This document shows positions 42,964-53,510 of a stretch of 64,000 nt of DNA, one piece after another (the stretch's first letter is position 1; the number at the start of each line of letters is the position of its first letter). The stretch lies in NCBI RefSeq assembly GCF_020497125.1, contig NC_059082.1, positions 47,514,524 to 47,578,523 on the forward strand, written 5' to 3'. The position numbers and the translations under genes were made by a program. A model generated the notes under the pieces. The model searched no databases and was not told the origin of the DNA. It saw only the letters and a list, made by a program, of their open reading frames with translations. Origin of the DNA: Mauremys mutica (lineage: Eukaryota; Chordata; Testudines; Geoemydidae).

Positions 42964-44217
42964 ATGACTACCAGTGAAACAGCTAATAAACTAGAGCTGG
43001 CTAGACTGGAAGCAAAGGAGAAAGAGAACAAACATAAGAGACTGATCAAATTAAAACAACTAGAAATTAAGGCACAGGAAGCTGCCCACAAGAGAGCTAT
43101 GGAGGCAGAAGAGGCTGCTCACAAGAGAGCTCTGGAGTTACAAGAAAAAGAGAGGCAGCATAAACTGGAGTTAGAGAAGGCAAGGGCTAAGCAGAATGTA
43201 CCAGACAACCCTGGAAATCCTTCTCCAGGTACCGTTTCCCATCCCAGAAAGTTTCCTACCTACAAGGCAGGCGATGATACCGAGGCTTTCTTAGGCAATT
43301 TTGAAAGGGCCTGCTCTGGGTACAGCATCTCTACCGACCAGTACATGGTAGAGCTGAGACCATAGCTCAGTGGACCTTTAGCAGAAGTGGCGGCTGAAAT
43401 GCCTAAGGAACACATGAACTTTTTTTTAAAAAGGGCCAGAATCAGAATGGGGCTAACACCCGAGGATGCCCATCGGCGGTTCAGAGCCCTAAAGTGGAAA
43501 CCGGATGTGACATTTTCCCAACACGCCTACCACATTGAAAAAAATTGGGATGCCTGGATATCAGGAGCAAGCGTTAAATCTCTGGAAGATGTGTCTTTCC
43601 TAATGAAAATGGAGCAGTTCCTAGAGGGTATTCCTGAGGAAATAGAAAGGTATATCCTAGATGGGAAGCCCAAAACTGTAATTGAGGCGGGGGAGATTGG
43701 AATCAAATGGGTGGAGGTGGCGGAAAAGAAAAAAACTAGTAGCAGTTGGAGCAAATATCAGAAGGGCCAACCTGAGACAACACCCTACCACTGGGGGCAG
43801 CCCAAGGCCCCACCTACATCCCAAGGAAAACTCCAGACACCTTATCGTCCCACCACACCAGTCTCCAGCAACCCACCTCGCCCAAGTGATCAGTCAGCTG
43901 GGCGATGTTTTAAATGTAATGAGATGGGGCATGTGAAGACCAACTGCCCCAACAACCCCAACAGACTGCAGTTCATTACACCGGAGTCATACCAAAGGTC
44001 CTCAGGCCCAGATGCCTCCCAGGTACCCTCAGAGCGAAGGGAAACTGTGAGTGTGGGCGGGAAGAAGGTTACAGCATGGAGGGACACTGAAGCACAGGTA
44101 TCAGCTATCCACCAATCCTTAGTGGACCCCAAATTCATCAACCCAGAGGCCCAAGTGATGATTCAACCCTTCATGTCAAAATCTTTAAACTTCCCTACAG
44201 CCAAGTTGCCTGTCTAG
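42964..44217 (+). pseudogene. Family B gag and protease
   Basis: Starts MTTSETANKLELARLEAKEK, a charged coiled coil with repeated HKRA/E blocks, then FPTYKAGDDTEAFLGNFERA. A stop at 43363 breaks the frame, which reopens at 43387. Residues about 43456-43716 form a SCAN-like capsid segment (DAHRRFRALKWKPDVTFSQH, then FLMKMEQFLEGIPEEIERYI). An intact zinc knuckle CFKCNEMGHVKTNC is at about 43906-43947. The protease motif reads WRDTEAQVSAIH (about 44077): the glycine of the catalytic DTG is glutamate, so protease should be inactive. Confidence 0.87.
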
Positions 44218-44779
44218 TACAAGGTCTGGTCAGGAATGTGGACTTTTGCAGTCTATGATGATTATCCCATCCCCATGCTGCTGGGGGAAGACTTGGCCAC
44301 CATGCAAAGCTAGCCAAGAGGGTGGGAATGGTCACCCGCAGCCAGGCTAAGCAAGCTTTCACACCTATCCCTGTTCCTGAGCCTTCCACCAAGGCCCTGT
44401 GTGTGTTACTAGAGACCCAGATGGAGGTGGTGGAACCGGATCCCCTGCCAACAACTGCAACAGCCATAGTGGATCCAGTCCCAGAGACCAGCCAAAACCA
44501 GTCCCAGAACTGGAACTGGCGAAGCAACCTGCACCAGAACCACTGCCAGCACTGAGTCCAGTGCTTGCAACCCCGTCTACAGCGCCAACACCAGAGGGCA
44601 CCACTGAGCCTGCACTGGCAGCAGCAGCAGATAACTCTACACAAGAGGCTCAGCCAGAGCCTGAAATACCACATAGTGCACCAGAGGAGAACAGTTCACA
44701 GTCAATGGAAACAGCCCCATCACCTGCATCGCTTCCAGAGGGACCAAGCCCCAGTCCACAATCCAGTGAGGAACTGATG

Positions 44780-45594
44780 TCTCCAGCATCAAGGGAACAG
44801 TTCCAGGCCAAACAGGAAGCAGATGAAAGCCTCCAGGGAGCTTGGACGGCGGCACGGAGCAACCCACCGCCTCTCAGCTCTTCTAATGGATCCCGGTTTG
44901 TTGTAGAAAGAGGACTTTTATATAAGGAAACTCTTTCTGGTGGGCACCAGGAAGACTGGCATCCTCACAGACAGTTGGTAGTTCCAACTAAGTGCCAGAT
45001 AAAGCTCTTGAGCTTAGCCTACAATCATCCTAGTGGCCATGCTGGGGTGAACAGGACCAAAGACCATTTGGGGAGGTCATTGCACTGGGAGGAAATGGGC
45101 AAGGATGTTTCTACTTGGCATCCGGTTTTGTGAGGTGTGCCAAAGAGTGGGAAAACCCCAAGACCAGGTCAAAGCCCCTCTCCAGCCACTCCCCATAACT
45201 GAGGTTCCATTTCAGCTGGTAGCTGTGGATATTCTCGGTCCTTTCCCAAAAAAGACACCGAGAGGAAAGCAGTGCATACTGATTTTCATGGATTTTGCCA
45301 CCCAATGGCTGGAAGCAGTAGCTCTAAGCAATACCAGGGCTAAAACTGTGTGTCAGGCATTAACAGACATTTTTGCCAGGATAGGTTGGCCCTCCAACAT
45401 CCTTACAGATTTGGGAATTAATTTCCTGGCAGGGACCATGAAAAGCCTGTGGGAAGCTCATGGGGTGAACCACTTGGTTGCCACACCTTACCACCATCAA
45501 ACAAATGTCCTGGTGGAGAAGTTTAATGGGACTTTGGGGGCCATGATACATAAATTTGTAAATGAGCACTTCAATGATTGGGATCGTAAACTAA
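44780..45594 (+). pseudogene. Family B integrase, C-terminus deleted
   Basis: From a proline- and glutamine-rich linker (44399-44780) the frame passes into FQAKQEADESLQGAW and the zinc module (HPSGHAGVNRTKDHL, then FCEVCQRVG; one frame change near 45120). The core shows the three acidic residues in LVAVDILGPFP, ILTDLGINF and VLVEKFNGTL. At WDRK|LNAVTR (about 45595) it is joined in frame to reverse transcriptase, so the integrase C-terminal module and RT leader are missing. The GPY/F part survives only in the other copy. Confidence 0.88.
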
Positions 45595-46140
45595 ATGCTG
45601 TAACTCGCTCAGACAACTATCCAATGCCACACATAGACGAGCTATTGGAGAAACTGGGACGTGCCCAGTTCATCTCTACCTTAGACTTAATCAAGGGGTA
45701 CTGGCAAGTACTGCTAGATGAACCCACCAAGGAAAGGTCAGCCTTCATCACCCATGCAGGGATGTATGAATTTAATGTGCTCCCTTTCAGGCTGCGAAAT
45801 GCACCTGCCACCTTCCAAAAACTTGTAGATGGTCTCCTAGTGGGATTGGGAGAATCTGCAGTCGCTTACCTTGATGATGTGGCCATCTTTTCAGATTCAT
45901 GAGCAGAACACCTGGAGCATCTACAAAAAGTCTTCAAGCGCATAAGGGAGGCAGGACTAAATGTTAAGGCTAAAAAGTGTCAAATAGGCCTAAACAGAGT
46001 GACTTACTTTGGACACCAGGTGGGTCAAGGAACTATTAACCCCCTACAGGCCAAAGTGGATGCTATCCAAAAGTGGCCTGTCCAAAGTCAAAGAAACAGG
46101 TCCAATCCTTCCTAGGCTTGGCCGGATATTACAGGTAATT
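45595..46140 (+). pseudogene. Family B reverse transcriptase, N-terminally truncated
   Basis: DNYPMPHIDELLEKLGRAQF, FISTLDLIKGYWQVLLD and VAYLDDVAIFSDS (catalytic YLDD kept, about 45870), then a TGA at 45901. After it the connection continues with frameshifts (LNRVTYFGHQVGQGTI region) to about 46140. The fusion to integrase removed the first part of the fingers. Confidence 0.88.
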
Positions 46141-46149
46141 TGTACCGCA

Positions 46150-46680
46150 CTACAGACAAATCGCCGCCCCACTGACAGACCTAACCAAAACGCAAATGCA
46201 GTTCAGCGGACTAATGAATGTCAGAAGGCCTTTAACCAGCTTAAAGCGACACTCATGTCTGACCCTGTGCTAAGGGCCCCAGACTTTGACAAACTATTCC
46301 TAGTAACCACACATGCGTCCGAGCGTGGTGTGGGAGCAGTTTTAATGCAGGAAGGACAAGATCAAGAATTCCATCCTGTCATGTTTCTCAGCAAGAAATT
46401 GTCTGAGAAGGAAAGCCACTGGTCAATCAGTGAAAAGGAATGTTACGCCATTGTGTACGCGCTGGAAAAGCTACGCCTATACATTTGAGGATGGCATTTC
46501 CAACTACAAACCAACCATGCTGTGCTGAAGTGGCTTCATACCGTCAAGGACAATAACAGAAAACTTCTTAGGTAGAGTTTAGCTCTCCAAGATTTTGATT
46601 TTGAAATACAACACATTTTGGGAGCTTCTAACAAAGTGGCTGATGCACTCTCCCGTGAAAGTTTCCCAGAATCAAATGGT
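46150..46680 (+). pseudogene. Family B RNase H
   Basis: THASERGVGAVLMQEGQDQE, HPVMFLSKKLSEKESHWSIS, ECYAIVYALEKLRLY and, after a stop at 46486, the terminal KVADALSRESF block near 46630-46670. The first catalytic aspartate position reads H-A-S (TTHAS) where TDAS is usual, so activity is unlikely. Confidence 0.87.
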
Positions 46681-46826
46681 TAAAATCATCCTTGAAATGT
46701 GAAAAATAGTTAGTTTTTATATAGTCAGTAGGATATTTAAAGGTACATGTGTCTTATTAACTCTGTTTTCTCCTAGAGCTCCAGGAAGAAATCATAACCA
46801 GTGTGGAACTGGCTGTCCAACACTAT

Positions 46827-46843
46827 CTGTGATTTGGGGGGCG
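46827..46843 (+). other. Polypurine tract, family B
   Basis: GATTTGGGGGGCG directly before the LTR start TGTCATAA. Confidence 0.75.
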
Positions 46844-47337
46844 TGTCATAAATATAAAGGGAAGGGTAACAACCTTCCTGTATACAGTACTATAAAATCC
46901 CTCCTGGCCAGAGGCACCAAATCCTCTTACCTGTAAAGGTTTAAGAAAGGACAGTTACCTGTTCCGTAACTGATGTTCTTTGAGATGTGTTGCTCGGGTG
47001 TATTCCACAGTAGGTGTGCATGCTCGCCACATGCACCAGTGCAGGAAGTTTTTCCCTTAGCAGTACCCGTAGCGGGGGAGCACTGCTGCGACCCCTAGAG
47101 CGGTGCCTCTATATTGCACTATAAGGAGAGCTGTGCACTCCCCCCACCCTCAGTTCCTTCTTGCCAGACAACTCCGACAGAGGGGAAGGAGGGTGGGATG
47201 TGGAATACACCTGAGCAACACATCTCGAAGAATGCCAGTTACGGAACAGGTAGCTGTCCTTTTTTCTTCAAGTGATTTCTCATGTGTATTCCACAATAGG
47301 TCACTCCAAGCTATATCTGATGGAGGTGGGTAGGAAT

Positions 47338-47601
47338 TTAAGGGTTTCTGGGATGGAGTACTGCCCTACCAAACCTGGTGTTATCTCGTGTTTGGGAGAC
47401 GATGGCATAGTGCGATGAAAAGGTGTGGACAGAGGACCATGTGGCAGCTCTACAAATGTCCTGCATAGGGACGTGAGCTACATAGGCAGCCGACGAGGCC
47501 TGAGCTCTCATAGGACCTCCAGGATCGGTGAAACAAACTGCAACATGTAGCCCTTGGAAATGGTGCTGAGGACCCACTAGTCCGACATTATATGGGACCA
47601 T
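47338..47601 (-). pseudogene. DIRS2 recombinase C-terminal remnant
   Basis: The minus frame contains DICRAATWSSVHTFSSHYAI, the end of a DIRS tyrosine recombinase with the catalytic tyrosine, but not the H-x-x-R box. It is joined to the gag region by the internal deletion, so it cannot work. Confidence 0.75.
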
Positions 47602-50028
47602 TGCACTCGGAAGGCAGATAAACGGTTGCAGAACACAAAAACTTTATTAACTGGGGGGCTTCCCTGGCAACAGGCCCGGTGGCCCCCCACAAAGAGTCAA
47701 AAGCGCCTCTTCCCCTTTGAGGGGCCAGGTCGCGTGGCCGAGCGGGACTGGCGCTGGGACCTGCGTCTCTGCTCCCTCGGCCTCTTAGGTAAGGGCTCAT
47801 ATCTGCCTCTAGCTGGAGGGGCCAAGGTCTGTGGCCTGGGTTTGTCCTTTGCTGGCGGGACAGAGTCTGCAGGGTGGTGCGGGAGTCTTTCATCCCATGC
47901 AGACGGATCCCATGCAGACGGATGTCTGTCTGATCCGCAAACAGGGCCTTCCCATCGAAGGGCAGCTCCTGCATGAGGGACTGGGACTCCGCGGATAGCC
48001 CCCACAGCAAGAGCCACAACACCCTGCACATGGAAATGGCTGAGGATATCGAACGGGCCACTGTATCCAAAGCCGCTTGAAGAGCCACTTTCGCCCCCAC
48101 CGCTCCTTCATCAACCAAGGCTCTGAACTCCCTCTTGTCCCTTTCTCGGAGAAGAGGTTCAAACTTTGGCAGGGACCCCCATAAGTTAAAATCATACCGG
48201 CTCAGTAGGGCTTGGTGGTTTGCCACCTTGAGCTGGAAGCTCGCCAATGAATAAACCTTCCTGCCGAAGGTATCCAGTCTCCTGGCGTCTTTATCCTTGG
48301 GGGTGGGCGTGGGTTGACCATGCCTCTCTCGGTGGTGTACAGACTCCACCACCAGAGAGTTGGGTGCCGGTGCTGGCACAAAATACTTTCTCTCCACCTT
48401 TTTAGATGTCTTTTAGAAGACATCTATCACTTTTCTCTCTGCCTTTTTTAGATGTCTTTTAGAAGACATCTATCAAGAAGATCGGGGTTCGCCAAAGCTA
48501 AGTGGATATGTTGGCCACCCCGAGGTGGAGAGGTAGGGCCGCACGGCCCAGTGCCGAGGAGGACAACACGTTGAACAGGGTGTCCGACGGCTCCTCCATC
48601 TCCTGAGGCTGAAGCTGGAGATTCGAGGCCACCCGCTTAAGGAGCTCTTGGTGAGCCTTAAAAATCTTGCTGTAGGGTGGATGGTGGCACCGCTATGGAT
48701 TCCTTTGGTGCTGGTGAGGGGACTGGTTCTGCCCCCAGGGTGTCGGGCAGTACCAGTGGTTCAACCCCCAAGTCTGAGCCCGGGTGTGGTGCCGCTGGTT
48801 TGGTACCAGTTGACTTTTCCCGGTGCCGAGGCAGGGACATAGAGTGTACCTGTGATGCCCCGGCCACTGAACGGGGTCTCACCGGTGCAAGTAATTGGGT
48901 CCACGGTGCCCACTGACACCATTGCCCTTGCATAGGTGCCCCTTGCCATTGACCTTCTTGGAGACCGAGCGGAGCCGCTTGATCAGGGGGGCAGCACGGC
49001 CTGGGGATGGGCGGCTGGGTGCCGAAGCCAAAGTTGCTGAGGAACGCATAGTGCCGTATGAGCGTCGGGAACATCCATGGCCGTGTTAGTGCCGACCTCG
49101 AGATTGAGACCTCGACGATGAAGACATGTACTTGTCGGAGGTGCTGCTTCTAGATTCCCCCCGGCAACCATGGCTACGACGCCTAAGTGCTGATGATGGT
49201 CGAGAGGCGTTCCGAGCATGACGTCTGTCGGAGCGAACACTTGAATCTGAGTGTCAGTGCTGATGGCATCGAGATCTGCTCCTATAGCTTCGGTGGGAAG
49301 AGGAACATCAACGCCTCTTGTCTTGGTGCCTGCAACCTCTGTAGGTAGTGGAGGACCCTCGAGACTCCCTCTCAGGCAAATCGGCCAACGGAGTGGAAGT
49401 CTGGTGCAGGCTCCAGGATGGCCCCTCGGAACGGGTAGGTATCAGAGGGGTGGGGGCTATGCCGGACTGGGGAGCGTTGATGAGCTCCCAGCAGTGGCTT
49501 CCCTCAGGATCAGGGGCCTGCCTCAGGCGGCACACCTGGCACCAGAAGGGCGAGGATGTCATGCGCTGCCTGTGCTGCCTCTGGCATCGACGGCATTCTC
49601 AACACAGGAGAGGCACACGCAGACGGGACCGGACTACTCCACTCAGTGCGAGTCGGAGGTCTGGTTCCCGAGGGGGATCGTGGGCTGCCCAACTCGGGTC
49701 TGGCCTCACCCCCGTCCTTCTCTCGGTGCTGCTGAGTCTTCCCTTGCTTCTTGGCAGGGGAGCAGTGCCAACTGGTGGATGGAGCCTCGCTCCACACCGA
49801 TGACGCGGTGCTGGCACCGAGTCAGGTCGGCATGCCGGGGCCAATGCCGACTCCATTAGCAGGGCCTGGAGTCATATTTCTTTCCCGCTTCATTCGAGGC
49901 TTGAACGATCTGCAGATTTTACAGTGCTCACTTACGTGAGTCTCACCCAGACAGCGAAGACACAGAGTGTGGGTCGCTCCTGGGCATAGAACTGTGACAG
50001 GAGTCGCACGACTTGTAGCCTGGGGCAC
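47588..50028 (-). pseudogene. DIRS2 gag-like region
   Basis: From 50028 (cysteine cluster) to about 47590 (arginine/proline-rich RGRGSRDAGPSASPARPRD). The middle (48430-49800) has frequent frame changes and repeated short motifs rich in G, P and S. An exact 20-bp direct repeat (TTTTTTAGATGTCTTTTAGA, with AGACATCTATCA following) lies at 48398-48476. Non-functional. Confidence 0.65.
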
Positions 50029-51891
50029 GAGGCATGCCCCAAGCCAGGCAACTAACTAGAAAAGCAATCTACGAAGAAGAGTTGTACTACTAAGGCTAGA
50101 AGCACTACAGCAGAGCTGGAGCACGAAGTTCCGACTACCTTCACTGGCGGCAAGAAGGAACTGAGGGTGGGGGGGGAGTGCGCAGCTCCCCTTATAGTAC
50201 GATATAGAGGCGCAACTCTAGGGGTCACAGCAGTGCTCCCCCACTACGGGTACTGCTAAGGGAAAAACTTCTGGCACCAGTGCACGTGGCGAGCACGCAC
50301 ACCTACTGTGGAATACACATGAGCAATCACTCGAAGCAGCAGCTCAAGTATCTGGCTGGCACCTGACCCAAAGGACCAATAAGGGAACAAGATACTTTCA
50401 AATCAAGGGGGTGGGGGGGAGGCTTTTGTTTTGTATGTTCCATGCAGCTTTGGCCGGAGCAAGATCAAAGAAGCAAGCAATCCAACTTCTATAGCGTTAG
50501 TAAGTATTTAGCAAGGAAATGTGTTAGACTGACTTTTATTTTGGCTTGTGAATTTTCTCTGTGCTGAGAGGGAGGGTATTCCTGGTTTTCTTTTTGTAAC
50601 TTTAGAGTTTTGCCCAGAGGGAAACCCTCTGTGTTTTTAATCTGATTGCCTGTGAGATTATCTTCCATTCTAATCTTACAGAGGTACTCCTTTCACCTTT
50701 TTTCTTTAAATTAAAATTCTTCTTTTAAGAACCTAATTAATTTTTTATTGTTTTAAGATCCAAGAGTTTGGGGCTGTGTTAACCTGTACCAATTGGTAAG
50801 GATATTATTCTCAAGCCTCTCCAGGAAAGGGGGTGTAGGGGCTTGGGGGATTATTCTTAAGCCTGCCCAGGAAAAGGTGTGTAGAGGCTTGGAGGGTTAT
50901 TTGGGGAAGGTAGGGCTCCAAGTGGCCCTCCCTAAATGGTTTGTTTGAATCACTTGGTGGTGGCAGCATTACCTAATCCATGGTACAAGGAAGGATCCAT
51001 GCCTTGGGAAGTTTTTAACCTAAGCTGGTAGAAATAAGATTAGGGGGTCTTTCATGCGGGTCCCCACATCTGTACCCTACAGTTCAGAGTTGGGAGGGAA
51101 CCCTGACACCACCGTAAAATGGATTTTTTTCATGGCCAGTTAATTAAAACTGTATTTTCACGAACACCTGTTATCGTTCTGTTGCGCGGGAGAGCAAATG
51201 TCATCGGTGTTTTGTTCATATTTCCCATTTGTGACAGTTCAAATGCATATTCCTTTTGATATTTTATAATAAACCTTTGGAAAGATTCGATTTTTCTTCC
51301 AGATCTCTCAGCAGCTTTTGCGCTATCTTTGTTTGCTGACAAAGACAGAGATCATGACGGTTCATGAAGCGAGTACACCAACCCGCTGATGCGACAAACA
51401 TTGACGGCTTTACTGACTTGTATTTGTCGTCTTTCGATATTTGCAGAGCACGCAGACGGATTCCAGTTCTAGTGACAATGTACCCATTTTGTCGACATTC
51501 AACAACCGAATTATTGAGATCTTTCTCCAGCTCAGAAATGAAGCGCACCTCGTTGGACATTTTTTCTTGCTTCTTGGCATGTCTTTTAGTGTTTTATTTT
51601 TTCGCCATTCTCTTACTTGCTTTTCATTGATACAGAATTCACGAGCAGTGGCGCAATTATTGTTTGCTTCTGCATATTCAACAACTTTAAATTTGAGCGC
51701 TGCATGATAAGAAGACTTTTCTTTTGATTTCACTGTTGTTCATTTTAAATACTAGTATGAAAATAGATTATTATTATTTTAGTTATAGATTTTGTAGGAC
51801 TTTATATAGGAAGGTCACCTGCTTTATCACTGTCAAATTATTATTATTCTTTATTTATTTCAAAGCAGCCCTGTAGATTAGCATGTCTGAA

Positions 51892-52071
51892 GGTTGGGGG
51901 GGTACTTCAGTGGTTTGAGCATTGGCCTGCTAAACCAGGTGGTGAGTTCAATCCTTGAGGGGGCCATTTAGAGATCTGGGGCAAAAATCTGTCTGGGGAT
52001 TGGTCCTACTTTGAGCAGGGGGTTGGACTAGATAGCCTCCTGAGAGCCCTTCCAACCCTGATATTCTATGA
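51892..52071 (+). repeat. Turtle tRNA-derived SINE (Cry type), copy 2
   Basis: Same body as copy 1 (TTTGAGCATTGGCCTGCTAA, GAGGGGGCCATTTAG, GAGCAGGGGGTTGGACTAGA) and the same CR1-type tail TCCAACCCTGATATTCTATG. Box A is degraded (GTACTTCAGTGG). Inserted in the right arm of the Tigger element. Confidence 0.9.
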
Positions 52072-52225
52072 TAACAGGCTATTTCAATTTTATTAGAGAT
52101 TCCATCGATTCTGCACGTTATATTTTTATATTGGCTCGAGACGTATGGAGGTCTATTTCAAGCCAATCTAGTCCACTAAACAAAGCCTTTGCAACTTTAA
52201 AAGGCTGCAGTGTTGACATCAATAA

Positions 52226-52446
52226 ATGGGTCGGCAAACTTTGGCTCCCGGCCTGTCAGGGTAAGCCGCTAGTGGGACATTTTGTGTACTTGGAGCGTCT
52301 GCAGGCATGGAGCCCCTCAGCTCCCTGTGGCCGCAGTTCGCCGTTCCCAGCCAATGGGAGCTGCGGGAACTTCCAGTTCGCCGTTCCCAGCCACAGGGAG
52401 CTGAGGGGCTCCATGACTGCAGACGCTCCAGGTAAACAAAACGACA
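52226..52446. mobile_element. hAT fragment, palindromic
   Basis: GGTCGGCAAACTTTGGCTCC followed by GGAGCGTCTGCAGGCATGGA and, inverted, its partner TCCATGACTGCAGACGCTCC. Related to 38291-38454. Neither terminus nor a duplication is intact. Confidence 0.75.
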
Positions 52447-52611
52447 ATGTATTAGATATTCAATTCAATGAGTCCATAGAGTTTAAAATAATCAAATTTT
52501 GGTGTAGACCCGTTTATAAGCCGACCCACCACTCTTTGAAGCATCACTTTTTTACCAAAAATATTCGACTTATGAACGAGTATATATGGTAAGTGCTGTG
52601 CATTTGTACTG

Positions 52612-52850
52612 CACCTCTTGTCTATAGAGCTTTACAAAGTTTAGCAAGTGTCTTAATTCACATTTTACATAGGGGGAAACTAAGGCACAAAGAATGCCTG
52701 AATTTTGAGAAAAGTCCCAATTTGGGGTGCATAAGTTGAGACACTTTGCTCCTGATTTTCAAGAGAGTGTTTGGCAAGTCAAAAACAGAACCCAAGTCTC
52801 CAGACCACAAATTCTCCGCTCCAATCACTAGCCTCTGGTTGCCTCTCCAC
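52612..52850. repeat. MIR-like ancient SINE remnant
   Basis: ATTTTACATAGGGGGAAACT, AAGGCACAAAGAA and, at the end, ACCCAAGTCTCCAGACCACA resemble the MIR/CORE-SINE consensus. Strongly diverged. Confidence 0.5.
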
Positions 52851-52990
52851 TATTAATGGAGGATGGTGTGGTGTTGCTCTGAAGGATTATAGAGCCCAAG
52901 TTGTTCTAAGCAGTCATCCTTACCTGGGTGCTTTAGAGGGATGATGTCCTTTCATGGCTACAGAAAAGACTCAAAAGCCCCCTGACCTAC

Positions 52991-53202
52991 CTATAAGCAA
53001 TCAGCAGGCTTTCATGCCTCTTGACAAGGTTCTGCATGCGCTTCTTGTAACCACGCACAGCTCCAGCCAGCTGCTCCTCCCGAGATTTATGGGCAGCCCG
53101 GATGTCCTTCAGCATGCCATCCACAAAGAGCTTCATGTAAGCATGGTCAGCTGGTACTTTGTTAGGCCCCTTAGAAGCATTTGATTTGCTGTCCATATAT
53201 TC
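52991..53202 (-). CDS. CCDC78: CCDC78 exon F
   Basis: 212 bases (70 codons + 2). Acceptor TTTAAAG|GAATATATGG, donor GCTTATAG|GTAGGTC. It contains the block most diagnostic of CCDC78: MLKDIRAAHKSREEQLA, GYKKRMQNLVKRHESLLIAY (mammalian CCDC78 has a closely similar DIRAAHRSREQQLA ... RHEELLVAYR). Predicted alpha-helical coiled coil. The 15-kb intron that follows is almost entirely the Tigger nest. Confidence 0.9.
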
Positions 53203-53334
53203 CTTTAAACACAGAGAAGGAAATCAGCTCAAGCAGACTGATTGATAATGGCTGTTTCCTAAGACACTCAACCAATGTATTAGGATGGCTACTCCCTGTC
53301 CTGCATGGAGGTACACAGAAGAACGCATCATCAT

Positions 53335-53510
53335 CAGAATGCTTAACATTTACAGCACTTTCCAGTTAGTAAGTGCAGTATAAACTAACTAGCGTCTAGC
53401 AAGTAGGGAAAATGAGGCACAGAGACATTAATGCCTTGGAAACACAGTCAGTGGCAGAGGTGGGAGTGCTGGCTTCTATTCCTCTGCTCACTCCATTAGG
53501 CCACACTATC
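53335..53510 (+). repeat. MIR-like remnant
   Basis: AGTAGGGAAAATGAGGCACAG, AGTCAGTGGCAGAGGTGGGA and CATTAGGCCACACT follow the MIR pattern. Confidence 0.5.

Larger units (their letters stand above)
46947..50340 (-). mobile_element. Internally deleted DIRS element (DIRS2)
   Basis: Inverted terminal regions: GTGTATTCCACAGTAGGTGT on the left is matched inverted near 50305. No target duplication: the interrupted LTR is restored exactly, as expected for tyrosine-recombinase insertion. Minus strand: gag cysteine cluster (CLRCLGETHVSEHCKIC, about 49950), a low-complexity gag body, and LQAALDTVARSISSAIS ... SLMQELPFDGKALFADQTD at 48130-47930. This is followed directly by the recombinase tail (DICRAATWSSVHTFSSHYAI, about 47465-47405). 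RT and RNase H are absent. A 15-bp duplication gives IRLHGIRLHG near 47895-47925. Confidence 0.85.
40489..51108 (+). mobile_element. Family B Gypsy (Gmr1-like order) retrotransposon, near complete
   Basis: LTRs at 40489-42649 and 46844-51108 (both interrupted), starting TGTCATAAATATAAAGG and ending CCAGACA/CCTGACA. A 5-bp duplication CCACC (40484-40488, 51109-51113) lies in the Tigger transposase. Internal order: primer-binding site, gag, zinc knuckle, protease, integrase, reverse transcriptase, RNase H, purine tract. Integrase and RT are fused by an internal deletion at about 45595. Confidence 0.95.
46844..51108 (+). repeat. Family B 3' LTR interrupted by a DIRS element
   Basis: 103 bases left (46844-46946) and 768 bases right (50341-51108) of the DIRS insertion. 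The rejoined sequence TTAAGA/AGCTCAAG equals the uninterrupted 5' LTR at about 40588. Confidence 0.93.
39771..51733 (-). pseudogene. Tigger transposase, split by the Gypsy element
   Basis: The N-terminal part is at 51733-51109: SSYHAALKFKVVEYAEANNN, a helix-turn-helix (ATAREFCINEKQVREWRKNK), then the second CENP-B-like domain (ASAGWCTRFMNRHDL). The C-terminal part is at 40488-39771: VVLSCLANGSKLPPVIFKRK, the DDE segment (PAMLTWNMFRAH, VIPEGLPSVLQPLDVCLNKP) and an acidic tail ending SDSDFEGF. The frame joins across the Gypsy insertion site CCACC when one copy of the duplication is removed. A frameshift next to the site and a stop at about 39887 were added. The third catalytic region reads LQPLDV as in pogo-group enzymes. 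Confidence 0.88.
38183..52589 (-). mobile_element. Tigger (pogo-group) DNA transposon carrying nested elements
   Basis: Inverted ends CTGTATATACGCGTTCATTA and CCATATATACTCGTTCATAA, with TA at 38181-38182 and 52590-52591. Subterminal CCGTTTATAAGCC motifs occur on both sides. It lies in the intron between exons F and G; without it that intron would be about 800 bases. Inside are a hAT (38291-38454), a pogo MITE (38539-39661), a Gypsy element (40489-51108), a SINE (51892-52071) and a hAT fragment (52226-52446). Confidence 0.9.
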
